Shown: piece by piece, positions 15,309 to 23,739 of the stretch
How positions within the stretch are numbered: the stretch's first letter is position 1
Layout: each line of letters starts with the position of its first letter
Origin: Candidatus Ancaeobacter aquaticus
Lineage (GTDB): Bacteria > Auribacterota > Ancaeobacteria > Ancaeobacterales > Ancaeobacteraceae
Assembly: GCA_030765405.1 (NCBI GenBank)
Contig: JAVCCP010000049.1
Span: forward strand, 1-34,332
Direction: 5' to 3'
DNA length: 34,332 nt
The notes under the pieces: generated by a model
Databases searched by the model: none
Told to the model about the DNA's origin: nothing
What the model saw: only the letters and a program-made list of their open reading frames with translations
Translations under genes and position numbers: made by a program

Positions 15309-16760
15309 ATGTATGCAGTCAGTATGGTTAGTTTAGGGTGTTCAAAAAATCTTGTTGATAGCGAGGTTATGTTGGGCCTCTTAGCTCAGGCTGGATATAC
15401 CTTAACAAGTGATTTACATTCATCAGATATTATTATTGTCAATACGTGTAGTTTTATTGAAAGTGCTCAGGAAGAGTCACGAGAGACTATTCTTTCCATG
15501 AAGCATTTTTACACTGCCGGAAAGATTATCGTAGTGACTGGCTGCTTTTCTAAGCTTTACAAAAAAGAATTGTCAGACGCAATTGAAAAAAAAGATAGGC
15601 AAAAGAATCAGTTTTCAGAGTTAATTAATAGCGTGCATGCATTTTTAGGACCTGGAGATATTTCACGTATTCATGAAGTTATTGATGCAATAGTCACGCA
15701 GAAACCATTTCATATGCCCAAAGTGCTTGTTGAGGATAATCCTGCATATATCTATGATCATTCAACACCACGTGCTCGTACGACACCGCCACATACCGCT
15801 TACGTAAAAATAGCAGAAGGATGTGCTAATAACTGTACGTATTGTCTCATACCGAGTATACGCGGGGCGTATCGGAGCAGAACTATTGACTCGATCGTTG
15901 AAGAAGTCAAAATACTTGCTGATCATGGTGTCGTTGAAGTAAGTCTCATTGCGCAAGACACCACGTGCTATGGAAAAGACACTTACGGAAAACACATGTT
16001 GCCGGAACTTCTTGAGGCACTTGCCACACGCACACAGATATGTTGGATACGTGTACTGTATACGCATCCGGCGCATTTTACTAAAGAGCTAGTGAATGTT
16101 ATTCGTGATATCCCTCAGGTATGTAAATACGTTGATCTCCCAATTCAGCATATAGATGACGCTATTTTAAAGGCTATGGGCCGAAGAGTCAGTTCAAGAG
16201 ATATATATACATTAATTGATTCAGTGAGAAATGCCATACCTCATGTTACGCTTCGGACATCAGTCATTGTCGGATTTCCTGGCGAAACGGACAGACAGTT
16301 TATGAATCTTCTAGATTGTGTTAAGGATATACGTTTTGAAAGACTTGGCGCGTTTACCTATTCGAGAGAGAAGGGAACATCTGCTTACACAATGCCGGAT
16401 CAAGTTAGTCGCGAAATAAAAGAAATTCGCTTACATGCAATAATGAGTATGCAGCAGGTGATCTCAAAGGAAAAAAATAAACAACTTATTAATACAGTGG
16501 TGCCGGTACTTGTTGATGGGCTAGAAGGAAAGGGAAAGTATTTTGGTAGAACTCAAGCTGATGCTCTTGATGTTGATTGTTTAGTCCACGTTAAAGGTAA
16601 AAATATAACGCCAGGTAGTTTTGTTGATATGCACGTTAAAAGCGCGAGTGAATATGATATTGAGGGAACAATGATAAGTAAAAAGGTAAAAGTAAAACCA
16701 GACAATAGACAACAGACCAGAGACCACAGACTAAAGATTAAAGGTAAAAGCAAGAAGTAA
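15309..16760 (+). CDS. rimO: ribosomal protein S12 methylthiotransferase RimO
   Basis: Radical-SAM enzyme that adds a methylthio group to an aspartate of ribosomal protein S12. The N-terminal UPF0004 domain shows VSLGCSKNLVDSE and the three cluster cysteines C11, C47 and C79. The radical-SAM triad C172-x3-C176-x2-C179 lies in EGCANNCTYCLIPSIRG. YTHPAHFTKELV and CKYVDLPIQHIDDAIL are RimO-type rather than MiaB-type. A C-terminal TRAM domain follows (about 400-460). The last 20 or so residues (DNRQQTRDHRLK onward) are encoded by a degenerate heptanucleotide repeat and look like a non-conserved tail. At 483 residues it is slightly longer than usual for that reason. Confidence 0.95.
   Translation: MYAVSMVSLGCSKNLVDSEVMLGLLAQAGYTLTSDLHSSDIIIVNTCSFIESAQEESRETILSMKHFYTAGKIIVVTGCFSKLYKKELSDAIEKKDRQKNQFSELINSVHAFLGPGDISRIHEVIDAIVTQKPFHMPKVLVEDNPAYIYDHSTPRARTTPPHTAYVKIAEGCANNCTYCLIPSIRGAYRSRTIDSIVEEVKILADHGVVEVSLIAQDTTCYGKDTYGKHMLPELLEALATRTQICWIRVLYTHPAHFTKELVNVIRDIPQVCKYVDLPIQHIDDAILKAMGRRVSSRDIYTLIDSVRNAIPHVTLRTSVIVGFPGETDRQFMNLLDCVKDIRFERLGAFTYSREKGTSAYTMPDQVSREIKEIRLHAIMSMQQVISKEKNKQLINTVVPVLVDGLEGKGKYFGRTQADALDVDCLVHVKGKNITPGSFVDMHVKSASEYDIEGTMISKKVKVKPDNRQQTRDHRLKIKGKSKK
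16700..16734 (+). repeat. heptanucleotide tandem repeat (AGACNNN) in the 3' end of rimO
   Basis: Five consecutive 7-base units: AGACAAT, AGACAAC, AGACCAG, AGACCAC and AGACTAA. A decayed AGATTAA and AGGTAAA follow through 16748. The array lies inside the last codons of rimO. Because 7 is not a multiple of 3, gain or loss of one unit would shift the frame of the tail and alter the stop. Confidence 0.75.
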
Positions 16761-16805
16761 GAAAATTGGAATAGTTGAATAATCATATATGCATATTAAA
16801 TTTTG

Positions 16806-16834
16806 TGGTCATAATACTGTGATATATGTATAAT
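16806..16834 (+). promoter_or_regulatory. candidate pgsA-pgpA promoter
   Basis: TGGTCA (16806-16811) and a perfect TATAAT (16829-16834) are 17 bases apart, in the 110-base AT-rich gap after rimO. Transcription would begin near 16841, 30 bases before the pgsA ATG. Confidence 0.45.
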
Positions 16835-16870
16835 TTATTTTTTTAATATAACTATAACAGGTGTGTAAAT

Positions 16871-17470
16871 ATGAATTTACCTAATAAACTGACGACATTA
16901 CGAGTGGTTTTAGCATTTTTCTTTATGGTTTCCTTATTGGTTGATTTTCCCTTTTCTAAATGTTTGGCCTTATTCTTTTTTAGCCTCGCGAGTTTTACCG
17001 ATATGTATGATGGTGTTTTAGCTCGTAAAATGAAATTGGAAAGCGATTATGGAAAGCTTTTAGATCCTGTTGCAGACAAGATCCTGGTATCTATCGCTTT
17101 TATTTCATTTATTGCAATGCCTACAACACATCTTGCGGCATGGATCGTTATCATAATAATTAGTCGTGAACTCGTTGTTACGGGGTTAAGAATGCTGGCG
17201 CTTTCAAAGGGAGAGGTATTGGCTGCAGACACATTGGGGAAAACTAAAACAATATTTCAGTTTTCGGTCATTATCCTTATTTTGATTCTACTTACTATTA
17301 GAGAGTTTTTATCGCTCTATTCGGAATATTGGAGCATAGCTGGTCCGGTAATAGATATGAGAATAGCCCAAGCTGCATTTTGGTTAACATTTTTCGTGAT
17401 GCTTGTTACGGTATATTCCGGCATAGTCTATTTATATGATAATCGTAAAACGTATTTAAGTTCTATGTAG
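16871..17470 (+). CDS. pgsA: CDP-diacylglycerol-glycerol-3-phosphate 3-phosphatidyltransferase
   Basis: Inner-membrane enzyme that makes phosphatidylglycerophosphate from CDP-diacylglycerol and glycerol 3-phosphate. The 199-residue protein has the full CDP-alcohol phosphatidyltransferase signature D-x2-DG-x2-AR-x8-G-x3-D-x3-D: D44, D47, G48, A51, R52, G61, D65, D69 (TDMYDGVLARKMKLESDYGK and following). The N-terminal NLPNKLTTLRV is typical of PgsA. About six membrane helices are visible. Its stop codon overlaps the GTG start of the next gene, which performs the following step. Confidence 0.95.
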   Translation: MNLPNKLTTLRVVLAFFFMVSLLVDFPFSKCLALFFFSLASFTDMYDGVLARKMKLESDYGKLLDPVADKILVSIAFISFIAMPTTHLAAWIVIIIISRELVVTGLRMLALSKGEVLAADTLGKTKTIFQFSVIILILILLTIREFLSLYSEYWSIAGPVIDMRIAQAAFWLTFFVMLVTVYSGIVYLYDNRKTYLSSM

Positions 17471-17952
17471 TGAGCAGTGTGCCAGTTATGAAAAAATATA
17501 AAGATATATGCATTAAAGTTGTTGCCAGTTTCTTCTTCCTTGGGTATTCACCAATCGCGTCTGGGACAGTCGGAACACTTGGCGGTGTTCTCATAGTTTA
17601 TTATTTACGCGATTATCCACTCAGCTACACCATATTTACCTTTTCCTTGATCATGCTTGGAATGTATGTTTCTAACGAGGCAGAGCATATATATAGAGAA
17701 AAAGATTCTCATAAGATCGTTATTGATGAGGTTATTGGGTATCTTGTAGCAATGATGTGGCTACCTCATTACAGTGTCATAATAATGATAATCGGGTTCT
17801 TTGTGAATAGGGTATTTGATATCCTGAAACCGTACCCAATAAGAAAGCTTGAACAGCTGCCAGGTGGAGTGGGTGTGGTTATGGATGACGTTCTTGCAGG
17901 TGTCTATACGAATATTGTGCTCAGAATTATTATGCTATTGACAGTCGTATAG
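17470..17952 (+). CDS. pgpA: phosphatidylglycerophosphatase A
   Basis: Dephosphorylates phosphatidylglycerophosphate to phosphatidylglycerol, the step directly after PgsA. The 160-residue membrane protein shows FFLGYSPIASGTVGTLGG near the N-terminus, the metal-site segment HKIVIDEVIGYLVAMMW, and FDILKPYPIRKLEQLPGGVG followed by VVMDDVLAGVYTNI, the PgpA hallmarks. The GTG start overlaps the last base of the pgsA TAG (TAGTG), indicating translational coupling. An ATG six codons in (17488) is the alternative start. Confidence 0.95.
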   Translation: MSSVPVMKKYKDICIKVVASFFFLGYSPIASGTVGTLGGVLIVYYLRDYPLSYTIFTFSLIMLGMYVSNEAEHIYREKDSHKIVIDEVIGYLVAMMWLPHYSVIIMIIGFFVNRVFDILKPYPIRKLEQLPGGVGVVMDDVLAGVYTNIVLRIIMLLTVV

Positions 17953-18029
17953 ATAAGGTATAGAGTTACGTTTCTAATAATCGATGTATGGTTGTAATAA
18001 AATGTAAAAAGGTATATTAAGGTATATTC

Positions 18030-20267
18030 ATGAAATTAAGATATGTTATTTTGGCTTGTTTTATAGTAATCAGTAGCGGGAGCGATCTTTATGCCCGCGA
18101 TTGGTTATGGACCCCTGAAAGCGGTAAATGGATAAGTGAAAGAGATATTGAGAAACGTTCCGCACGTGTTCGGTATGAGAAGGCTCGTCAGCTTGAAGAA
18201 GAGGGGAGTATTAAGCAAGCACTCCGTGAATATGCTAGACTTGTTAAACTCTATCCAACATCAGTCTATTCTCCTGAAGCGCAATACATTATAGGTCTCT
18301 ATAAAGAGGCTGACAGTAGTTATTATAAGGCGTTTAAAGAATACGAAAAAGTGATAAATAATTATCCTTCCTATAAAAGATTTTTGGAGATCATTGAGCG
18401 TGAATATGCTCTGGGAAATCTATTTCTTTCGGGAGAAAAAGCAAAAGTAATGGGTATAAAGATGCTTCCTGCTATGGATAAATCAGTTGAGATATTCGAT
18501 CATATTGTCCGTAAAGCACCATATAGTTCTTTTGCTCCGCGAGCGCAGTTTAATATTGGTGAGGCGTACAGAAAAATTAAACGTTATTCAGAAGCCATTC
18601 CTGCATATAATAAAGTCGTGGTAAATTATCCTGAGTCGAAGCTCGTAATGATGTCAGAGTATTATATCGGTATATGCGGGTATGAGAGGTCTTTGGATGC
18701 TAAATATGATCAAACGGGTACGAATATTTCGATCACTTCGATGAAAAGATTTTTAAAGAAATTCTCGCGCAGTAAAAAAGCGGGTGCTGTACGGAAAAAC
18801 TTAGATTTGCTTTTGGAGAGAAAAGCGAAAAAATCATTTGAAGTCGCTAAATATTATGAAAGAGATAAGTGTGAAGAAGGTGCAATTATTTATTACCAAG
18901 ATGTGATCAATGATTACCCGGGCACAAAACTCGCACAAGAGGCAGAAAACCGTATTGATCATATAATAGCCAATCCAATAGGAACAGGTGGGAAGAAAAG
19001 CTTTCTTGCGTCTATCCCATTTATAAAGAAACTTGTACAAAAACCAGAAGAAGAATATGAAGAAAGAGCCTTGGAAAAAGATCCTTTCAAGAAAAAACAA
19101 GCGGCTCAAAAAAAGAAGTTCTGGGAATTCTGGAAAAAATCCGAAAAAGCTGTTGCCGTAGAGCAAAAAGAGGATGCGAAAAAGGTTAAACCTGTTGCAG
19201 TGGCTAAAGGGAAGAAACAGTTCTGGGAGTTTTGGAAAAAATCCGATGCGGCAGCTTCGAAAGATGTAGAACCGGTTGTTGTTGCAAAGAAAAAGAAACA
19301 ACAGAAAAAACAATTTTGGGAAATCTGGAAAAAGACACCTCCAGCCGAGACTGAAAAAGAAGAAGAGGTTCCAAATGTAGGGATAACAGGTCGTGACGGA
19401 GCGTTAACGATGCGGGAACTGGGAGCTTCTGAAGAAGAAGACCAAATATCACAAGAGCCGACCCAAACGATGACTTCATATGAAGATTCAGGCTATTTGC
19501 TACCTAAAAAAGCAGGGACGGAAATTGCTCAGGCATCTGTTGATTCAGAAGAATCTGAGTATATCCCTAGTGATGAGGAAATTGAAGCGGAACTGATGAG
19601 CAATGAACCTATTAGATCTGAAGATTTTGATGAATCCTCTATACCAGCTAAAGATACTGCTGTTTCTCTGCAGGAAGAATTTGATGAAGTTGTAGTCGAA
19701 AAAGATGATATACCGAGTGTGGTCAAAGATGCCGCACAGAAGATTTCCGATGGTGAATCTATTTCCGTAGAGGATGTTCTGGAAGCGAGAGATGCTCGTA
19801 CGGGTGCCTCTCCGGCATCACGTATATCTAAAGTTGATGATAGTATTGCACCTCTGATGTCAGATGATTATGAAGAAGAAGTTGATGAAGCGGCATTTGA
19901 TGAAGAAGTACCTGCCGAAATACCGATAGAGTTTGATCTTGCTCAAATATCAGACTTGAAATTAGTTGAATCTGATAAGGGTAAAAAGATGGTATTTGCA
20001 ACAAACAAAGCGATTGATTTTGTCTCTTATCGTCTTGAAAATCCTACTCGTTTGATGATAGCAATGAAATCACCGACATATTCAAGTCTTGATAGTGTTA
20101 TTACCGTAGATGCGGCAGGCGTTAAAACTGTTAGAAGTCATTATCGGACAAAAGAAGAAGGACATGTCGGCTGGCAGGTAAATGCAATTGTTCTTGATTT
20201 TGACGATAATATTAAGTACAAAGTTTCAAGCAATGAGAATGCAATAACGATTGAGTTAAAACAATGA
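18030..20267 (+). CDS. BamD/YbgF-like TPR protein with charged repeat region and C-terminal AMIN domain
   Basis: Exported envelope protein of 745 residues. The signal peptide (1-22) probably ends at LYA, followed by DWLWTPESGKWI. Residues about 45-310 are TPR-like repeats of the BamD/CpoB type (ALREYARLVKLYPTSVYSPE, YNKVVVNYPESKLVMMSEYY, AIIYYQDVINDYPGTKLAQE). A low-complexity basic then acidic stretch (about 330-630) holds three near-identical FWEFWKK motifs at 364-370, 398-404 and 429-435. The last 110 residues form an AMIN-type beta domain (ISDLKLVESDKGKKMVFATN, RLENPTRLMIAM), which in other proteins binds peptidoglycan or secretin components. It overlaps lptE by ATGA. An outer-membrane assembly or peptidoglycan-linked role is inferred. 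Confidence 0.75.
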   Translation: MKLRYVILACFIVISSGSDLYARDWLWTPESGKWISERDIEKRSARVRYEKARQLEEEGSIKQALREYARLVKLYPTSVYSPEAQYIIGLYKEADSSYYKAFKEYEKVINNYPSYKRFLEIIEREYALGNLFLSGEKAKVMGIKMLPAMDKSVEIFDHIVRKAPYSSFAPRAQFNIGEAYRKIKRYSEAIPAYNKVVVNYPESKLVMMSEYYIGICGYERSLDAKYDQTGTNISITSMKRFLKKFSRSKKAGAVRKNLDLLLERKAKKSFEVAKYYERDKCEEGAIIYYQDVINDYPGTKLAQEAENRIDHIIANPIGTGGKKSFLASIPFIKKLVQKPEEEYEERALEKDPFKKKQAAQKKKFWEFWKKSEKAVAVEQKEDAKKVKPVAVAKGKKQFWEFWKKSDAAASKDVEPVVVAKKKKQQKKQFWEIWKKTPPAETEKEEEVPNVGITGRDGALTMRELGASEEEDQISQEPTQTMTSYEDSGYLLPKKAGTEIAQASVDSEESEYIPSDEEIEAELMSNEPIRSEDFDESSIPAKDTAVSLQEEFDEVVVEKDDIPSVVKDAAQKISDGESISVEDVLEARDARTGASPASRISKVDDSIAPLMSDDYEEEVDEAAFDEEVPAEIPIEFDLAQISDLKLVESDKGKKMVFATNKAIDFVSYRLENPTRLMIAMKSPTYSSLDSVITVDAAGVKTVRSHYRTKEEGHVGWQVNAIVLDFDDNIKYKVSSNENAITIELKQ

Positions 20268-20770
20268 AAAAAAGATTTTCACTCTATGCAATATGTTTTT
20301 TATGTGTGATGAGCATTGTTGGCTGTGGTTATCAGCTTGGATCAATCAAGGTTGGAGATAAAGATAATCTCCATATACCTATATTTAAAAATAATACCAA
20401 TACATATGGTATCGAAGGGTTAGTTACTGAAGCAGTTATAAACAGGTTATTGGTGGATGGCAGCTATAAGATCGTCGGTAAAGATCAGGCTGACTATATA
20501 TTAGATGGTGAAATCATTGAATACAGGCGTGATGCGAATGTGTTTGATAGAGCTGATGTGCCGGGAGAATTCAGGATAACGATTACTGCTCGGCTGACTT
20601 TGAAGGATGCTAAGACAGGAAAGGTTATATGGACTGCTAGTGATGCATATGGAGAAGCAAATTATGCTCGTGGGGCATACCAACTTGAGTCTGAAAGAGC
20701 TTCCTGGCCCGCTGTTACAGAAGATTTAGCGCGAGATATCACAGAAAAAATTTCTGATGGTGGTTGGTGA
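20264..20770 (+). CDS. lptE: LptE-like LPS-assembly lipoprotein
   Basis: Predicted outer-membrane lipoprotein partner of LptD in lipopolysaccharide insertion. The 168-residue precursor has a signal peptide with lipobox IVGC (C21 acylated), then the CGYQLGS opening typical of LptE. The NLHIPIFKNNTNTYGIEGLV, AVINRLLVDGSYKIV and ADYILDGEIIEYRRD blocks give the family beta-alpha pattern. Its ATG overlaps the stop of the upstream TPR/AMIN gene (ATGA), so the two proteins are likely made in fixed ratio. It uses a TGA stop, rare in this window. No lptD is present here. Confidence 0.82.
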   Translation: MKKRFSLYAICFLCVMSIVGCGYQLGSIKVGDKDNLHIPIFKNNTNTYGIEGLVTEAVINRLLVDGSYKIVGKDQADYILDGEIIEYRRDANVFDRADVPGEFRITITARLTLKDAKTGKVIWTASDAYGEANYARGAYQLESERASWPAVTEDLARDITEKISDGGW

Positions 20771-20825
20771 TTGTTTTATTTTAATCGATTCCATGTACTT
20801 TATGCAGTAAAAACCCTCAATTATT

Positions 20826-21803
20826 ATGGATGCAGTAGGACTTAAAAAGCAAGTTAAAGCACAGACCATTTCGTCACTCTACGTCCTTTCCGGCCCAGAG
20901 ACACTTCTCAAGAATGATGCGTTTCTATACCTAAAAAAGCATGTAGTTACCGATGATTTATCTTATGAAAAATATAATGGTAAAGAAACGAAATTTTCAA
21001 CTATCGTTGACAATGCATCTATGATGCCATTTTTTGGCGAGAAGAAACTTATCTATGTAGAAGAAGCCGATTCAATATTGAAAGAAGTTGATGATCTCAT
21101 AGCATATCTCAAAGAACCATCTCCGTACGCCTGTATAGTGTTGTGTGTTAAAAACGTTGATAAAAGAACAAAAATATGTAAAGAGCTTGAAAAGAAAAAC
21201 ATTCTTATTGTCTGTAATACACTGTATCCCAATCAGGCGAAAGAATGGTTGTCAGGGTATGTGAAAAAAAATGACCGCTATATGGATAGTGATGCCCTTG
21301 ATCTTTTACTAGACAACGTAGGTATGATGCTCGAAGATTTAGTGTCTGAAGTAGATAAGATAATGATTTATGCAGGAGAAAGAAAGAAAATAGTCAGATC
21401 TGATGTGGAGGCGCTTGGTGTTTCAATGAAAACGGAAGATGTTTTTGAGCTTACCAATGCGATAGGGAACAAAGATAAGAAAAATGCGATACGGATCTTG
21501 ATAAAATTGTTAGACGAAGGTAAACAGGCGCCTGAAATAATTGGCCTATTACGGTGGCAACTTGTGAGGTTGTTTGGTGCCGGTGAGATGATGGATTCTG
21601 GATGTAATCAGAAGGAAATCGCCTCACATTATCGTGTTCATCCCAGGTATGCCGGCGGATTTATTGAGAACACGAAACAATACAAGAAATCTAATAAGGT
21701 TACTCAATTTGAAGCGTTGTTACATGCGGATATGTCGTTTAAAAGTGGTTTAAGCGATGAACGTGGGGCGCTCATGTCTTTGATGTTATCATTGTGTAGA
21801 TAA
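20826..21803 (+). CDS. holA: DNA polymerase III subunit delta
   Basis: Clamp-loader subunit that opens the beta sliding clamp. The 325-residue length is normal. The N-terminal half has SSLYVLSGPETLLKNDAFLY and a degenerate AAA+ fold with MMPFFGEKKLIYVEEAD. The second half shows VGMMLEDLVSEVDKIMIYAG, DVFELTNAIGNKDKKNAIRI and GLLRWQLVRLFGAGEMMDSG, all HolA-type. No Shine-Dalgarno is seen before the ATG. The common holA-rpsT neighbourhood is kept, with rpsT on the opposite strand. A weak stem CCATTAA/TTAATGG (21825-21831/21849-21855) downstream could end its transcript. Confidence 0.93.
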   Translation: MDAVGLKKQVKAQTISSLYVLSGPETLLKNDAFLYLKKHVVTDDLSYEKYNGKETKFSTIVDNASMMPFFGEKKLIYVEEADSILKEVDDLIAYLKEPSPYACIVLCVKNVDKRTKICKELEKKNILIVCNTLYPNQAKEWLSGYVKKNDRYMDSDALDLLLDNVGMMLEDLVSEVDKIMIYAGERKKIVRSDVEALGVSMKTEDVFELTNAIGNKDKKNAIRILIKLLDEGKQAPEIIGLLRWQLVRLFGAGEMMDSGCNQKEIASHYRVHPRYAGGFIENTKQYKKSNKVTQFEALLHADMSFKSGLSDERGALMSLMLSLCR

Positions 21804-21863
21804 ATCCCGTTATTAAGACACATGCCATTAACAGGAGTTGAAAAGTATTTAATGGTTTAAAAT

Positions 21864-21896
21864 GAAAAAGGGCACTCCAGTTTATTGGGGTGCCCT
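21864..21896 (-). terminator. intrinsic terminator of rpsT
   Basis: AGGGCACTCC (21869-21878) pairs with GGGGTGCCCT (21887-21896), ten pairs including one wobble, with an 8-base loop. On the minus strand the stem is followed directly by TTTTT (plus-strand A-run 21864-21868), a classic Rho-independent terminator 26 bases after the rpsT stop. On the plus strand no U-run follows, so it works mainly for rpsT. Confidence 0.85.
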
Positions 21897-21921
21897 AAGT
21901 ATGTATGTAATGTAATATAAA

Positions 21922-22191
21922 CTACTTTTTAACCGCTTTGTTGAGTTTTTTCACTACTCTTGATTTTTTACGAGCCGCAGTATTATCGTGAATAACTCCT
22001 TTTTTCGATGCCTTATCAAATGCACTTGTAATTTTTGGCAAATAGGCTTGTGCTTCCTCAATCTTGTTATCCTCGATAAGGCCTAAGAATGTATTAACAA
22101 TAGTTTTGAGCGAGCTCTTCACTGCTGTGTTTCGTACGTGACGTATTTTTGATTGCCGTAATCGTTTTAATGCTGATTTCTGCTGTGGCAT
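21922..22191 (-). CDS. rpsT: 30S ribosomal protein S20
   Basis: Primary 16S rRNA-binding protein of the small subunit. The 89-residue product starts MPQQKSALKRLRQSKIRHVR and keeps the helical, lysine-rich S20 pattern (VKSSLKTIVNTFL, AYLPKITSAFDKASKKGVIH, NTAARKKSRVVKKLNKAVKK). GGAGG (plus 22198-22202) is 6 bases before the ATG. The gene is single, divergent from uvrC, and ends in a strong terminator. Confidence 0.97.
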   Translation of the reverse strand: MPQQKSALKRLRQSKIRHVRNTAVKSSLKTIVNTFLGLIEDNKIEEAQAYLPKITSAFDKASKKGVIHDNTAARKKSRVVKKLNKAVKK

Positions 22192-22259
22192 TCATATCCT
22201 CCATGTTATACTATATTTATACGTTATAAGAATATGAAAAATAACAAAGAGAAGACTAT

Positions 22260-23738
22260 ATGTCAAGTCATTTTATCAAGGAAAACATAAAAGACAAGCT
22301 AAAAAAGGTTCCTGATTCTCCGGGTATATACTTTATGCGGGGCAAGCACGGGGAGATTTTATATATTGGTAAAGCCCTTTCCCTTAGAAAGAGGGTACGC
22401 TCGTATTTTAAGAATATAGCACGGTTAGATACTAAAACGAGGTCATTGGTTAAAGAAATCGTTGATTTTGAGTGCATTTTGGTGAAAAGTGAAGAGGAGG
22501 CGCTAATCCTTGAAGCACGGCACATACGTGAATACTTACCAAAGTATAATATTGCTTTGAGAGATGATAAGCGCTATCCAATGATACGTGTATCCGTACA
22601 GGAACAATATCCGCGGATCTCAATAGTCAGGTTTAAAAAAGATGATGGGGCACGATACTTCGGGCCTTTTACTGATTCCGGCGGGGTGAGAAAAATAGTC
22701 GAGTTGCTCTATACTCTTTTTAAATTACGACGCTGTAGGTATGTTACCTTAAAAAAAGCGCATGCGAAACATTGCCTATATTGTAAAATTGATGCCTGCT
22801 TAAAGCCCTGCATAGATGCTGTTTCTGAGGATGATTATAGAGCTCATATCAAAAATGCCATATTGCTTTTGTCAGGCGCGACAAAAAAACTTTTGCATAG
22901 TTTAGAGCACGAGATGAAAAAAGCATCTCAAAGGCGTGAGTACGAACGTGCGGCACAAGTGCGTGACACGATCCGTGCATTGACAGGTACGATTAAAGCG
23001 CATGCACGAAATATTAATATATATAAAAGAATGGCGTCTCATTTGGCACAGGGGGTAGAGGAGTTACAAGAAAAATTAGAATTACCATATTCCCCAAACA
23101 CTATTGAGGCAATAGACATTTCAAACATCACTGGTGTATGCGCTGTTGGTTCAGTGGTTGTATTTAAGCAAGGACGTCCGTACAAGAAAGGGTATAGGCG
23201 ATATCAAATTAGAGAAGTTGAAGGAATTGATGATTATAGCATGATTCGAGAGGTGGTAAGAAGACGTTATGCAATAGCTCAAGATGATAAAAAAGATATG
23301 CCGGATTTTGTATTTATCGATGGGGGCAAGGGACATTTGCAAGCTGCTTTGAAGGAAGCAAGGAAACACAGCATTAATCCTGTTCTATTTATGAGTATTG
23401 CAAAACGAAACGAGGAAATATTCGTTCCAAAGAGAAAAACACCAATTTGTTTGGAAAGAGGTTCTTCATCACTCCTTTTAGTACAGCACGTGCGTGATGA
23501 GGCACATAGATTTGCCCTTCAGTATCATAGGAAGTTGCGCCGCAAACGTATCAAAGAATCAATACTTGATGATATTTCCGGTGTTGGCGAAAAGCGAAAA
23601 CGTAATCTGTTGTCGCGCTTTGGTTCAATTGACGCACTTAAAGGTAAAACAGCTTGCGAGATTGCTGAAGCGCCCTCAATAGATATGAATCTTGCTCGCG
23701 TGATTTATGAGTATATTCATAAGGGGGTTACGAAATAA
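22260..23738 (+). CDS. uvrC: excinuclease ABC subunit C, short form
   Basis: Makes both incisions in nucleotide excision repair with UvrA and UvrB. It is 492 residues, compared with about 560-610 in usual UvrC. Present in order: the GIY-YIG nuclease (about 18-95; SPGIYFMRGKHGEILYIGKA), a four-cysteine cluster (RRC, KHCLYC, CLKPC; about 157-184), the UvrB-binding UVR helix pair (about 210-245), the RNase H nuclease with D286, D354 and H416, and tandem helix-hairpin-helix (about 438-485; ISGVGEKRKRNLLSRFGSID). The stretch that normally separates UVR from the RNase H domain is about 80-115 residues shorter. All catalytic residues are kept, so the protein is probably active. Confidence 0.95.
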   Translation: MSSHFIKENIKDKLKKVPDSPGIYFMRGKHGEILYIGKALSLRKRVRSYFKNIARLDTKTRSLVKEIVDFECILVKSEEEALILEARHIREYLPKYNIALRDDKRYPMIRVSVQEQYPRISIVRFKKDDGARYFGPFTDSGGVRKIVELLYTLFKLRRCRYVTLKKAHAKHCLYCKIDACLKPCIDAVSEDDYRAHIKNAILLLSGATKKLLHSLEHEMKKASQRREYERAAQVRDTIRALTGTIKAHARNINIYKRMASHLAQGVEELQEKLELPYSPNTIEAIDISNITGVCAVGSVVVFKQGRPYKKGYRRYQIREVEGIDDYSMIREVVRRRYAIAQDDKKDMPDFVFIDGGKGHLQAALKEARKHSINPVLFMSIAKRNEEIFVPKRKTPICLERGSSSLLLVQHVRDEAHRFALQYHRKLRRKRIKESILDDISGVGEKRKRNLLSRFGSIDALKGKTACEIAEAPSIDMNLARVIYEYIHKGVTK

Positions 23739-23739
23739 T

